Of a stretch of DNA of 64,000 nt, positions 20,440 to 31,843 are shown in pieces (positions within the stretch are counted from its first letter, which is position 1; each line of letters opens with the position of its first letter). Made by a program: the position numbers and the translations under genes. The notes beneath the pieces are model-generated. The model did no database searches. It was not told where the DNA came from and saw only the letters and a list, made by a program, of their open reading frames with translations. This DNA is from Callorhinus ursinus (Eukaryota; Chordata; Mammalia; Carnivora; Otariidae): NCBI RefSeq assembly GCF_003265705.1, contig NW_020312859.1, positions 5,885,907 to 5,949,906 of the forward strand, read 5' to 3'.

Positions 20440-21235
20440 ATACAGGCCTATGGTAAACAGTGAACAATGAACCTCCCTCCCTCTTTGTTCCCAGCTCCCA
20501 GAACCTTTTCCCCCTCTACGGAACCAAACATTGCAAAGACTGTCATCCTTCCAGAAGGATGCTCTGCATATATAAGTGTAGATGTATATGTGTCTATATC
20601 CTTTAAAAACCCTCACAAAGAGCAGCATTCTAATCACACTGTTCAGCACTTTGCTTTTCTCACTTAACAATATATCTTAGAGATTGTTTCATATCCGTAC
20701 ATAAAGAGCTGCCTCATTCTTTTTTAACAGCCATAAAGATTTCCATTGTATGAATGTATGGCAATTTATTTAAGCAGTCCCCTGTTGATGGACATTCAGG
20801 CTGTCTCCAATCTTCTGTTATTATAAACCGTGCTGCAGTGAATAGCCTTGTACATCCAACTTTGCATACATATATGCAAGTATGGCTGTGGAATACATTC
20901 TAGAGCTGTAGAATTTATGGGTCAATGGGTATGGGCATCAAACATTTTGACAGAGGATGCTGAATTGCCATTCATTGCTCTCCAAGGCTGGTGGCTTCTC
21001 TGCACTCTGGCCAGTTCAGTGTGTGATCAAACATTTTGATCTTTGTTAATTCAATAAATAAAAAAATCGTTTCTCATTGTGGTTTTCATTTGTATTTCCT
21101 TTTTAAAAGCCCAAGATTAAACCCTTTTTTGCATGTTTGGAGGTGATTTAAGCTTTCTAACCTGAGAACTGCTTGTTCACATCCTTTGCCCATTTTTTTT
21201 CGGATTGTTGGCCTCTTTTTCTTACTGGATTGTCA
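20440..21235 (-). mobile_element. Ancient L1 3' region, antisense
   Basis: 'gccataaagatttccattg', 'ccctgttgatggacattcagg', 'ttataaaccgtgctgcagtg', 'gttcacatcctttgcccat' and related text follow the reverse L1 order. The copy is strongly diverged and has no intact frame. Confidence 0.75.
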
Positions 21236-21625
21236 GCACACTGGTTAGAGTGGTGTAACTCCTGCATGTTGGTAAATTTCCTCCAGCCCACGACCCATCC
21301 CTGCAGTTATGCCTGTGCACACAAATATCCCTCCCCTGAGTGGAGGCGGCAGGGGCAGTGGCCAGGAATGGCGGAGACTGGGAGAGTGGGGATTCCGGTT
21401 AGTTCCTCCACAGAGATGTGACTAATGGCATGGAGCAACTGTACTCCTTGGCAGAGGAGCAGACCCTCCCAGAAGCCTGTGACTGGCGCAGAGCCCCCTC
21501 CCTCTGTTCCCCACCAGCTCTCTTCTTTTCTCCCTGGTCCAACCAATCCCATTCTCACTCCCCACGCCCCAGGAGTCCTCTCTGCTCAGCTTCCCCTTTC
21601 CAAATATTAGCACAGGCACAGCCCT
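21236..21625. other. Unassigned GC-rich stretch
   Basis: No repeat or exon is recognised. It separates the L1 fragment from the AT-rich candidate block that follows. Confidence 0.4.
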
Positions 21626-21915
21626 GCCCCCCTGTCACAGGCAGTGATTATATAGCAAATTAACCACAAGCTGTTCGGTCCTCGTCCGGTGGCAGTTGGG
21701 GAGATGCTACTCTGAGTAATGACTTGTGTAGTCGATGCTCTCATCTGTAATTTGCGTGTGCAATAAATGCAGAAATAAAAACCCAATCCATATGAAAAAG
21801 GGACCAAGTAAAAGGAGCGGGGGTGGGGGAAGAAATCATGAATTTTGTGGACTGCGTCTTACAGTCTGGCTTCAATTTCCTCTTGAGTAATGCAGTCATT
21901 GCCTACATTTGATTG
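21626..21915. promoter_or_regulatory. Candidate conserved non-coding element
   Basis: This is repeat-free sequence with 'gattatatagcaaattaacc', 'ctctgagtaatgac', 'ctgtaatttgcgtg' and 'caataaatgcagaaataaa'. It is flanked by GC-richer unique DNA on one side and L1-dense DNA on the other. Survival of an intact island here fits purifying selection, but only comparison can show it. Confidence 0.42.
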
Positions 21916-21949
21916 ATGGCTGTGTTTGCCTAAAGGATGGAGGCTGGCA

Positions 21950-22090
21950 GAAGGAGAGTCAGAGAGTGGGGCTTGAATACTGACTTCTCAAAGTGTGTCT
22001 TTGAGTACAGGATGGTTATTCTCTGAGCCTCAGTTTCTTCATCTATAAAATGGGGATAATAATAATATGTCTCTCCAACCAGATGTTAAA
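21950..22090 (+). repeat. MIR SINE, sense
   Basis: 'ttctctgagcctcagtttcttc' followed by 'atctataaaatggggataataat' is a well-preserved sense MIR core. Confidence 0.85.
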
Positions 22091-22208
22091 AAGCCTGGAT
22101 TCTGTGAGAAGGCAAATCCACAGCAAAATGTTACTTTTCTTCCCTGCCCCCCCCTTCTTCTTCCCTCCCTCTCTCCTTTCCGTCCACCATATCAGGTAGG
22201 GGGTTTTA

Positions 22209-22402
22209 TTTTTTATTTTTTTAATTTTTTTAAAAGATTTTTTTAAATTTATTCATCAGAGACACAGAGAGAGAGAGAGGAAGAGGGAGAAGCAGGCTCC
22301 CAAGGAGCAGGGAGCCTGATGCGGGACCCGATCCCAGGACTCTGGGATCATGACCTGAGCCGAAGGCAGACCCTTAACCATCTGAGCCACCCAGGTGCCC
22401 TG
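22209..22402 (-). mobile_element. SINEC retroposon, antisense, 14-bp target duplication
   Basis: An antisense SINEC runs from a T/A-rich tail complement to 'gagccacccaggtgccc'. The target duplication ggtagggggtttta is perfect at 22195-22208 and 22403-22416. It is inserted at the edge of the L1 that follows. Confidence 0.95.
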
Positions 22403-22416
22403 GGTAGGGGGTTTTA

Positions 22417-23600
22417 AAACTAAACTTTTTGTCTTGAGATAATTGTTGATTCATATGCAGTTGTAAGAAATAATACAGAGAAATCCTGTGTACCCTTTAC
22501 CCATATTCCTGCTGTGGTAGTATCTCCTAAAACTGTAGTACAATGTCACAACCAGGATATTGACACTGGCACAATTTACAGATCTTACTAATACTTCTGC
22601 ACTTTCATTTGTACTTATGTATGTGTGTATGTATTTAGTTCTGTACAGTTTTAACACATGTGTAGGTTAAGGCATTCACCACCACAATCAAGATAGATCA
22701 GTTACCACAAGGATCTCTTATGTTGCCCTTAAATAACCATACCCACCTCCCACCCATCCCCCAGACCCCAGTTTACAACTCCTGGCAACCACGAATCCAT
22801 TCTTGATTTCTAACCCCTCCATCCCAAATCTTACATAAATGGAATTATACAATATGCAACCTTTTGGGACTGGCTTTTTAAAAATTCAGCATAATTCCCT
22901 GGAGATTCATCCAGATTGTCTATTAATAATTCATTCCTTTTTTTAAAGTTTTATTTATTTAAGTAATCTCTATGCCCCATGTGGGGCTCAAACTTATGAC
23001 CCCCTCCTCCAAGTGAGCCAGCCACGTGCTCCTACAATTCATTCCTTCTTATTGATAAGTGGTATTCCATGCTGTGGATGTACCAGAGTTTATTCATCCA
23101 TTGAAGGACATCAGGGTTGTTTCCACTTTTGTGCTATTACTAAAAAAGCTGTCATGAATATTCATGTGTAGGTTTTCATACAGTTTCACATATGTATGAG
23201 TGTAAATTTTCCTTTTTCTGGGATAATTACCCAAGGGAATTAATAATTACAATTGCTGGGTCATATGATAATTGTATGCTTCATTTTTTAACAAACTGAC
23301 AAATTGTTTTCCAGGATGGCTGTATCATTTTACAGTCCCACCAGCAATGTATGAGTGTTCCAGTTTCTCTGCATCCTTGCCAGGCTTTGGTGGTGTTACT
23401 ATTTTTTATTTTTGTCATTCTATAGATTCCATTGTGGTTTTAATTTGCATTTTCCTAATGGCTAATGATGTTGAACATCTTTTCATGTGCTTATTTGCCA
23501 CCTGTATATCATCTCCTGTGAAATGTCTCTTTGTATCTTTTACCCATTTTCTAATAGGATTGTTTGCTTTTTTTACTGAGGTATTTTTTGAGCTCTCTTT
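22417..23600 (-). mobile_element. Ancient L1 3' region and ORF2 tail, antisense
   Basis: The reverse L1 text starts with 'gtcttgagataattgttg' and passes 'tcacaaccaggatattgac', 'ctggcaaccacgaatcc', 'gtgctattactaaaaaagc' and 'aatggctaatgatgttgaac'. It is interrupted by an older SINE at 22940-23035. A second L1 abuts it at about 23601. Confidence 0.85.
22940..23035 (-). mobile_element. Older SINEC-related element, antisense, inside L1
   Basis: 'aaagttttatttatttaagtaatctc', 'tggggctcaaacttatgacc' and 'gagccagccacgtgctcc' are the older carnivoran SINE body without a GAGA tract. A 12-bp target duplication, aattcattcctt, flanks it at 22928-22939 and 23036-23047. Confidence 0.88.
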
Positions 23601-24543
23601 TTAAAAACAACTGCTTTATTGAGATATAATTCACATATCATAAAATTCACTCTCTTGAAGGGTACAATCGAGTGGTTTTTAGTATATTAACAAAGTGTAC
23701 ATTGATCATCACTCTCTAATTTCAGAACATTTCATCAACTCAGAATGAAACCCCGTGCCCATTCATAGTCACTTTCTATTCCCTTTTCCCTAGTGCCTGG
23801 CAAACACAAATCTATTTTCTATCTCTGTAGATTTGCTTGTTCTGAATATTTCATATGAGTGGAATTATACAATATATGACTTTTGGTGTCTGACTTCTTT
23901 CATTTATCATAACGTTTTCACGTTTCATCCATGTTGTAGCCTGCTTCAGAATTTCATCCTTTTCTATGCATGAATAATATTCCATTATGTGGATCTAGCA
24001 CGTTTTGTTCACCCATTCAACAGTGGGCAGACATTTGTGTTGTTTCCATTTTTGGGCTATGATGACTAATGCTGCCATGAATATCTGTGTGCAAATTTCT
24101 GTGTCAACATGTTTTCAATTCTCTTATATATATATACATAGGAATGGAATTGCTGGGTCTTATGGAAATCCCATGTTTGGAAGAAATGCCAAACTGTTTC
24201 CCAGAGTGGATGCACCATTTTATATTCCCACTAGCAAAGCCTGAGGGCTCAATACCTCCACATCCTCGCTAACATTTGTTATTCCATCTTTTTGATTATA
24301 GCCAGCCTAGAGGACATGAAGTAGTATCTCATTGCAGTTTTGATTTCCATTTCCCCAATGACTGATAATGTCACATAATGAGCATCTTTTATGTGCTAAT
24401 TGGCAATCTGTATATATTCTTTGGAGAAATGTCTATTCCAAATCTTGCCCATTTTTAAACTGGGTTATTTGTCTTTGTTGTTGTTGAGTTGTAAGAGTTC
24501 TTTGGGTATTCGGACCACAAGTGTCTTGTTGGAGATATGATTT

Positions 24544-24731
24544 TTTTTTTAAAGATTTTATTTATTGTGAGAGAGAGAGAATGAGAGATAGCACGAGAGG
24601 GAAGAGGGTCAGAAGGAGAAGCAGACTCCCTGCCGAGCAGGGAGCCCGATGTGGGACTCGATCCCGGGACTCCAGGATCATGACCTGAGCCGAAGGCAGT
24701 CGCTTAACCAACTGAGCCACCCAGGTGCCCC
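24544..24731 (-). mobile_element. SINEC retroposon, antisense, inside L1
   Basis: An antisense SINEC ends with 'gagccacccaggtgcccc'. The target duplication ggagatatgattt is perfect at 24531-24543 and 24732-24744, cutting the L1 ORF2 text 'agatatgatttgcaaat'. Confidence 0.96.
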
Positions 24732-25502
24732 GGAGATATGATTTGCAAATATTTTCTCCCATTCCATGGATTGTATTTTTACTTTCTTGATAGTGCCTTC
24801 TGGTACACAAAAGTTTTTAATTTTGAGGAAATCCAAATTATCTATTTTTTTCTTTGGTTGTTTGTGCTTTTGGTGTCACATCTAAGAAACCATTGCCTAA
24901 TCCAAGGACATGAGGATTTACTCCTCCATTTTCTTCCAAGACTGTTATGGATTTAGCTCTTACATTTAGGTCACTGATCAATTTTGAGTTAATTTTCATA
25001 TATAATGTGTGATGGGGTCCAACTTCATTCTTTTGTATGTGGAGACCCAGTTGTCCCAGCACCACTTTCTGAAAAGGCCATTCTTTCTCTATTGAATTGT
25101 CTTGGCACCATTCTTGAAAATAAATTGACCATAAATGTAAGGGTTTATTTTTGGATTTTGAATTCTAGTTCATTGATCTATACTTCTGTCCTTATGCCAG
25201 TACCACGATGGCCTGATTATTGTAGCTATATGTACGTTTTGAAATTGGGAAGTGTGAGTCCTTCCGTCTTGTTCTTCTTCTCCAAGATGATTTTATTTTA
25301 TTGTTTTTGTCTCTTCTTGCATTTCCATATGTATTTTAAGGGTCAGCTTGTCAATTTCTGCAAAAAAGGCAACTGAAATTTTTGGTAGGGATCTTTTCAA
25401 TCAATTTGAAGAGTACTGCCATCTTAATATTAAGTCTTACAATTCATGAACATCAGCTATCTTTCTATGCATTTAGGTCTTTAACGTTTTTCAATGATAT
25501 TC

Positions 25503-25884
25503 TTTTTTTTATTTTTTAATTTTTTATTGTTATGTTAATCACCATATATTACATCATTTGTTTTGGTGTAGTGTTCCATGATTCATTGTTTGTTCATAAC
25601 ACCCAGTGCTCCATGCAGAATGTGCCCTCTTTAATACCCATCACCAGGCTGACCCATCCCCCTACCCTCCTCCCCTCTAGAAACCTCAGTTTGTTTTTCA
25701 GAGTCCATCATCTCTCCTGGTTCGTCTCCCCCTCTGACTTACTCCCCTTCATTCTTCCTCTCCTGCTATCTTCTTCTTTTTCTTTTTTCTTAAAATATGT
25801 TGCGTTATTTGTTTCAGAAGTACAGATCTGTGATTCAACAGTCTTACACAATTCACAGCGCTCACCGTGGCACATACCCTCCCC
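25503..25884 (-). mobile_element. Young carnivoran L1 3' end, antisense, inside older L1
   Basis: The same carnivoran L1 3' UTR as at 18734-19072 is present, with slightly more 5' sequence ('acacaattcacagcgctc'). The last ~70 bases before the 5' truncation are identical to the other copy. A-rich/T-rich sequence obscures the target duplication. Old L1 text resumes with 'tagttttcattgtc'. Confidence 0.92.
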
Positions 25885-26454
25885 AATTATAGTTTTCATT
25901 GTCTGGGTCTTGTACTTCTTTTGCTAGATTTAGTCCTAAGTATTTTATTCTTTTTGATGTTATCATAAATGGAATTGTTTTCTTAATTTCATTTCTGGAT
26001 TGTTCATTGCAAGTGTATAGAAATACAATCAATTTTTGTATATTGATCTTGTATCCTATAAGATTACTGAACTCATTACTTTTTCGAATTTTTAGTGGAC
26101 TCTTCAGGATTTTCTACATGTAAGATCATGTTATGTATAAATAGAGATAATTTTACTTCTTGTTTTCCAATCTGGAAAATATGCCTTTTATTTCTGTCTG
26201 CCTTTTATTTCTTTTTCTTATTTAATGATCCTGGCCAGAATCTCTAGTACAATGCTGAGGACAAATGGCAAGAGCAGGCATCCTTGTCTTGTTCCTGATC
26301 TTAGGAGGAAGACACCCAGTTTGTCACCATTGATTATGATGTGAGCTGTTTTTTTTTCTTATAGATGGCCATTGTCAGGTTGAGAAAGTTCAGTTATATT
26401 TCTTGTTTGTTAGGTATATTTTTATTTTATTTTTTATTAAGTATATTTTTAGTT

Positions 26455-26649
26455 TTTTTTTAAAGATTTTATTTATTTATTTGAGAGAGAGAATGAGACA
26501 GAGAGAGTGCATGGGGGGGGAGGGTCAGAGGGAGAAGCAGACTCCCTGCTGAGCAGGGAGCCTGATGCAGGACTCAATCCCGGGACTCCAGGATCATGAC
26601 CTGAGCCGAAGGCAGTTGCTTAACTGACTGAGCCACCCAGGCACCCCAC
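26455..26649 (-). mobile_element. SINEC retroposon, antisense, inside L1
   Basis: An antisense SINEC runs from 'aaagattttatttatttatt' to 'gagccacccaggcacccc'. The target duplication gtatatttttagtt lies at 26441-26454 and 26650-26663. Confidence 0.96.
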
Positions 26650-26935
26650 GTATATTTTTAGTTGGTTTATAAAAGGGTACTGGATTTTTCAAATGTTTTT
26701 ATGCCTCTGTTGAGATGATCATACGGTTTTCGGCTTTGTTTTTTATTCTATTAATGTGGTATCGCATTGACCGATTTTTGTATGTTCAGTCAACCTTGCA
26801 CTCTGGGATAAATGCCAGTTGGTCACATGTTGCTGAATTTGGCTCACTAAATTTTTATTTTGTTGAGAATTTAGGTGTCTTACTCCTGAATTTTGAGAGT
26901 TCTTTTTATATTGTAGGTACTGGCCCTTTCAGGTA

Positions 26936-27380
26936 GGGTCAGGTCACAAACTAAACTGAATCAACTTTGGCTAACTCAAGCAAAACCAGGAATTTTATGG
27001 TGCAGGTGAAGTCAATAGGTTCAGCCCTGAGGATAGAGTCCAGTTTATCAGGAATCAACGACCAGTTGGATCATGGGGCCTCTGTCCTTTCTGTCCTTGC
27101 ATCACCCATTTGAGACTCAGAGTCCTGGAAGTGAGCATGATTGACGTGGCTGGGGTCACATGGCCAGGAAAGGTGGGACACCTTGAATGACGGTCCCAGA
27201 AATGCTGCATGCAATGGGGACTGTGTGTTTCCCAAGGCAATATTTGGTTGCAGAAGAAGAAATGAATACTTGGCTGGATCTGCCCAGCAGAAAGACGCTG
27301 TGATGCTAAGGCGCGCATCTTGAAAGAGTTCAACATTTCATAGTAGTTGAGATTATGGTCTTCGAAATCACTGAACTAAG
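26936..27380. other. Unassigned, possibly repeat-derived
   Basis: 'ctttggctaactcaagcaaaacc' with 'ggaattttatggtgcagg' resembles a recurrent interspersed sequence, also hinted at 44665-44720. I cannot name the family. No coding feature is supported. Confidence 0.35.
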
Positions 27381-27384
27381 TCTG

Positions 27385-27600
27385 AGTCCTGGTGCTACCA
27401 TTATTGTTTGCAAGATCCCAAGTGAGTAACTGGGTCCCTCTGTGCCTCAGTTTGCTCAACTGTACGATTTATAGAGGCTTTGTCATAGGGTTGTTGTGAA
27501 GATCAAATGAGTGAATGGATGTAATGGGTTTAGCAGAGAATGTGGGACAAATGGAAGTGCCAAATAAATGGCAGGTGTTATTAATAAATTTAAAACACTT
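27385..27600 (+). repeat. MIR SINE, sense, nearly full length
   Basis: 'ctctgtgcctcagtttgctcaac', 'catagggttgttgtgaagatc' and 'gtgccaaataaatggcagg' run in sense MIR order up to the ATTA-rich tail. Confidence 0.87.
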
Positions 27601-28055
27601 CTACAGTATAGTAGCTAACTAGGGACTGGAGGAGAGGTGCCCACACTGTGTCCTAAGAAAACAGAGGAGGTGGTATCAGGGAGGGCTGCCTGGATGTGGT
27701 GGGCTTTGAAGCTTGATGGACTTGGAGGAGCTGCTATAGCTTTCTCCTGGAAATAGAGGTAGTGGTTTTAGCCAAAAACATGTGGGGCAAGAGTTCTAGA
27801 TGATATCAAGAGGCCAGCACCTCTGTCTTCCTCTTCCCCCAGCCTCACATGAATCCCATGGGACTGATGCATGGCCTCAAATTGGGTTGACTGAATCTTT
27901 CACCCAAGATTAGGCTGGGCCCCAGACAATTCCCTACTAGAACTCAGCCTTTTCATTTAATAAAGGTGCACCCTAAGCCCTATAGAGGGTCTAGGGAACC
28001 TGGTATCCATCTGAGTGGAAACTGATTTCTTTTTCATATAACATGGGACAGTGAA
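27601..28055. other. Unassigned, left part L2-like
   Basis: 'gggagggctgcctggatg' and 'gggctttgaagcttgatgg' loosely resemble reversed L2, but the match is weak. The rest is unrecognised. Confidence 0.3.
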
Positions 28056-28223
28056 ATTTATCTTTTTTTCATCAAACATCTAATGCCTTTTTATTATAAA
28101 ATTAATATTTCTTAATAGGAGATGTAGAATATATAGAAAACATGAAGAGAAGAATATGTTACCCATGTATCTGCATGGTGGCTAACATGTGAGGGAATAC
28201 CCTATATATCTCATAAACATTTC

Positions 28224-28271
28224 TGTGTGTATGTGTGTGTGTGTATGTGTATGTGTGTATGTGTGTGTGTG
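28224..28271 (+). repeat. (GT)n microsatellite with AT interruptions
   Basis: A GT repeat of about 48 bp is broken by several TATG interruptions. The interruptions suggest an older, more stable locus. Confidence 0.9.
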
Positions 28272-28384
28272 AGAAAAATCAGGATTCTACTGCATATACT
28301 ATTTTGTACCTGTTTTTTTTTCACTTAATAACTCTCATGATCATTTTGTCACGCCCTAAGTCATTCTTTATGAATGTGATTTTT

Positions 28385-28584
28385 TATTAATTTTTTAAGA
28401 TTTTATTTATTTATTTGACAGAGAGAGAGAGAGCGCTCATGAGCAAGGGGGTGGGACAGAGGCAGAGGGAGAAGCAGACTTCCCGCTGAGCAGGGAGGCT
28501 GACACGGGGCTCGATCCCAGGACCCTGAGATCGTGACCTGAGCTGAAGGCAGGTGCTTAATCAACTGAGTCAACCAGGTGCCCC
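28385..28584 (-). mobile_element. SINEC retroposon, antisense
   Basis: It runs from 'aagattttatttatttattt' to 'gagtcaaccaggtgcccc'. The 16-bp target duplication tatgaaYRtgattttt is at 28369-28384 and 28585-28600, with two differences. Confidence 0.94.
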
Positions 28585-29525
28585 TATGAACATGATTTTT
28601 AATGGTTCAAAATAGTCTACCATATGGATATATCATAATTTATTTAAACCAAACTTCTATTATTAGATGTTTCTAATTTTTCACTATTACAAATAATATC
28701 ATAATAAATATTTTGGAGCATGAATTTTAGCACCTGTCTCCGGTTAATTCCATAGCATAAATTTCCTTAAATGCAAATGGGCATTTTTTAAATGAAACAT
28801 TTGTAAGTATTTCATTTTGAAAAGTTACATGCACATGATAAACAATATCCAAATGGCTCAAAAGAGTATTCATTAAAAAGTAAGTCTTGTTTTCATCTTT
28901 TGCTCCTGGTCTCTATATTCCCTTCTCAGAGAAAATCCACATAACCAGGTTCTTATGCAAATAGCTCCACAATAATAGGATATGGACAGGAAAGGCATAT
29001 TTGTATATCTCCATTTCCTTCCTACCCTCTACACATCTTCGTTTTTGTTTTTTTTTTTCCACTTAACACTATATCTTGGAGATCATTCCTTATCACTGCA
29101 TGATCTACAGCCATCCCATATTTCTTCACTGCTGCCCACCATGTCTTTTCATGGATGTACCATAATCTATTTAAAAAGTTTGCAGTGGTAGACAGCTAGC
29201 TTATTCACAAACTTTTACTATAAACAGAATGCTTTTATGAATAACCTTGTTCATGTATCTTTGTGCCCATATATCTGAGAATATCTGTGGAATAAATACC
29301 CATAGTGGTCTTACATATTTAAAATCCGAATACATACTTCCAAAATGCCTTCCAAGGGTGAACCCCATGCACCTGTTTCCAACAACACTGTCCGTCTGTT
29401 TCCTCCAACTCTTATCGACAGCACATCATTAAACATTTTGATCTTTGCCCATCTGTTAGATAGAAAGAGGTTTAAAATTGGGGTTTTATTTCTGAGTGAG
29501 GTTGACCATTCTTCCATGTGTTTAA

Positions 29526-29716
29526 AGATTATTTATTTATTTATTTGACAGAGAGAGAGACAGCGAGAGAGGGAACACAAGCAGGGGGAGTGGGAGAGGG
29601 AGAAGCAGGCTTCCCGCCGAGCAGGGAGCCCGATGTGGGGCTCGATCCCAGGACCCTGGGATCATGACCCGAGCCGAAGGCAGACGCTTAACTGACTGAG
29701 CCACCCAGGCGCCCCT
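29526..29716 (-). mobile_element. SINEC retroposon, antisense
   Basis: It ends with 'gagccacccaggcgcccc'. The 15-bp target duplication cttccNtgtgtttaa is at 29511-29525 and 29717-29731. Its 'acaagcagggggagtgggag' body matches the 29.94-kb copy closely. Confidence 0.96.
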
Positions 29717-29939
29717 CTTCCCTGTGTTTAAGAGCCATTTGTATTTCTTTTTCTGAGAACTCTGTATTCTTATTCTTTTTAAAACCCAGTGTTCTGTTTT
29801 TTTTTCCCTCTCTTCATTGATTTGGGAGGACCTCTTTCTGTAATAGAGAAATTAGTTCTCTATTTTATGTTGCTTATATTTTCCTCTGAGTTCATCATTC
29901 TTCTTTTTTTCTTTCTGTCATGTGGAGAGTTAACATTTT

Positions 29940-30128
29940 TTCAAAAAGATTTTATTTTTTTGAAGAGAAAGACACAGCGAGAGAGGGAACACAAGCAGGG
30001 GGAGTGGGAGAGGGAGAAGCAGGCTTCCCGCCAAGCAGGGAGCCCGATGCGGGGCTCTACCCCAGGACCCTGGGATCATGACCTGAGCCGAAGGCAGATG
30101 CTTAACGACTGAGCCACCCAGGTGCCCC
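29940..30128 (-). mobile_element. SINEC retroposon, antisense
   Basis: This copy is very similar to the element 400 bp upstream and ends with 'gagccacccaggtgcccc'. The 15-bp duplication gagagttaaMatttt is at 29925-29939 and 30129-30143. Confidence 0.95.
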
Positions 30129-30420
30129 GAGAGTTAAAATTTTAAACAGGTAGTTGAATCTCTCGATCTTTTCTTTTATTCAATGGGGCCTAGATTTTGT
30201 GTCCAGAAGGCGACCCAAAAAGCCTTTCCCATTCTGAAGTTCCAAAAATTATCCAATATTTTTTTCTAGTATTATTCTGATTTCATTTTTTATGGTTCAG
30301 AGTTTTGATACACATGGAATTTATTTTGGAATGAAGAGTGAGGAAGGCATCCAACTTGCTATTTTTCCAGAAGCCCAGCCAGTTTTTACAATTGACTAAT
30401 CCAAGAATGGATTATTTCTA

Positions 30421-30730
30421 AAGATGGCTTGAGTCTATTTAGTAATCCCAGTGGCCACAGGAAACTGACATAAGGTCATTCAGGGCCAGACGGTGAAACT
30501 CACCTGTTGCTTTTTTGCAGGGGGATTCTGGGCTGGTGTGCTGTGGGCAGGTTGCTGTGAAACGTTTTAGATCAAGTGGAAAACAATGTGGAAAGATGAT
30601 ATTATTTATAATTCTGAAGAGTTGCTTTTGAAAAGTTATGGTGTAGAGTTATGTCCTTAACTCCTTTTGTGGATGTTACAAGAGCTTTCTGGAACCCTCA
30701 GCTGCCTTACCTGAAGGGCTATTTTGAGGC
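30421..30730. other. Unassigned repeat-free stretch
   Basis: No repeat is recognised. It is mildly AT-rich with 'gatattatttataattctg'. A weak conserved-element candidate only. Confidence 0.3.
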
Positions 30731-30734
30731 CATT

Positions 30735-31194
30735 AGCACAGTGGTTCTCAATCAGAGGGTTTGTTTGTTTCTGGTAAAAAAAAAAAAATTTGGTCTAACT
30801 TATGTGCAAATTATTTCACAATATTTGGGATATTTCCTATCCTAAAAAAGATAAGAAACAGAAAACAAACTGTTGGTTACATATAAATGAATAGAAGCAC
30901 TGATGCAAAACACATTTTCACCATTATAACACTTTAAAATATCTGGTATAGGGAGTGGGCACCTTGCAGTGTATCAGGTTTGAAAGGCTCCTGAGGTTCT
31001 TGTTCCCACCGGATGATGTTGCCCATCAGGGAGTGTTACTTTATAAAATACTGGATTCTCGGTTATATTTGAGTTTCAGATAAAAAAAAAAAGAATACTT
31101 TTTAGTATAAGTACATCTCAAATATTGCATGGGACATACTTATACTTAAATATTATTCAGTGTTTATTCATTGTGATATCATTCACTGTTTGAA
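30735..31194. other. AT-rich, possible hAT fossil edge
   Basis: 'acagtggttctcaatcagag' at about 30738 is a hAT-Charlie-like terminus. The following AT-rich sequence, with two A runs (about 30777-30788 and 31082-31092), cannot be assigned further. Confidence 0.35.
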
Positions 31195-31425
31195 TTTTAC
31201 TAAGCATCCTGAATTTCAATTTCTGAACCTAACAACCCTACCCCGGGGACATTTGACAATGTCTGGAGATATATTTGGTTGTCTCAAATGAGGAGGGGTT
31301 GCTATGGGCACCTAGTGGGTAGAGGCGAGGGATGCTGTTAAATATCCTACAGTGTACAGGACAGAACCCCCCAAAACAAAAATTATCCAGTCCAAGATGT
31401 CAATAGTGTCAAGGCTGAGAATCAT
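31195..31425. mobile_element. MER20-like hAT transposon fossil
   Basis: 'ggggacatttgacaatgtctggagatat', 'cacctagtgggtagaggc', 'gggatgctgttaaatatcc' and 'ccaagatgtcaatagtgtc' give the hAT-Charlie element in the opposite orientation to the copy at 16530. Confidence 0.85.
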
Positions 31426-31815
31426 TTTAACTGGTCTCACACATTTCTCACAGTCTCTCATGAAGAACCCTCGAGTATGAAATTTCCTTTAGAATTAAAA
31501 TGGAAGAAACTCCCAACTGAAGAATCGAGTCCTCCGAGGAGCTGGCTTTTTTTGTTCTTTCACTAATGACAGTAAGACCCAAGGACCTGATTTTATTCCC
31601 CTTTTCTCTTTGACTCTCAGGAAATTCAGACCAGATTAAAGGCCCACGCGGAAAGACCATGTGGGATCTTACTTGACTGCATACACATTTTACTTCCACA
31701 TTTTGGGCTTGCTATTCTGGGCTGATTTGCATTTCCCTGGTCCTAATTTTTGTTCTCTAATCCATTTTTCACAATTTCCTGTAAATCACTCAACTCCCTT
31801 GTGGGGTAAAGTGTG
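31426..31815. other. Unassigned non-coding stretch
   Basis: No repeat or coding feature is recognised. Confidence 0.4.
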
Positions 31816-31843
31816 ACACACACACACACACACACACACGCAC
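31816..31843 (+). repeat. (CA)n microsatellite
   Basis: About 12 CA units form a near-perfect run with a terminal CG change. It is likely to be length-variable. Confidence 0.92.

Larger units (their letters stand above)
23601..26935 (-). mobile_element. Long L1 fragment (3' UTR to reverse transcriptase), antisense
   Basis: Reading right to left, this holds decayed ORF2 (reverse transcriptase and C-terminal region) and the 3' UTR. Markers on the plus strand include 'ctttattgagatataattc', 'gcaaatattttctcccattcc', 'cattgcctaatccaagg' and 'gcaggcatccttgtcttgttcc'. Three later insertions split it: SINEC at 24.54 kb, young L1 at 25.50 kb and SINEC at 26.46 kb. Many stops and shifts make it non-functional. 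Confidence 0.93.
28056..30420 (-). mobile_element. Ancient L1 mosaic, antisense, with three SINEC insertions
   Basis: Old L1 text in reverse ('gtttctaatttttcactatt', 'ccatcccatatttcttcac', 'gggaataaataccc'-like, 'cattttgatctttgcccatc') continues across SINEC copies at 28.39, 29.53 and 29.94 kb. A (GT)n microsatellite at 28224-28271 lies in its left part. More than one L1 copy may be joined here. Confidence 0.75.

Noticed and set aside
30500..30535. Splice-acceptor-like 'gcttttttgcag' before a possible exon
   Set aside because: The downstream sequence has early stops in most frames and no donor or homology. Such strings occur often by chance.
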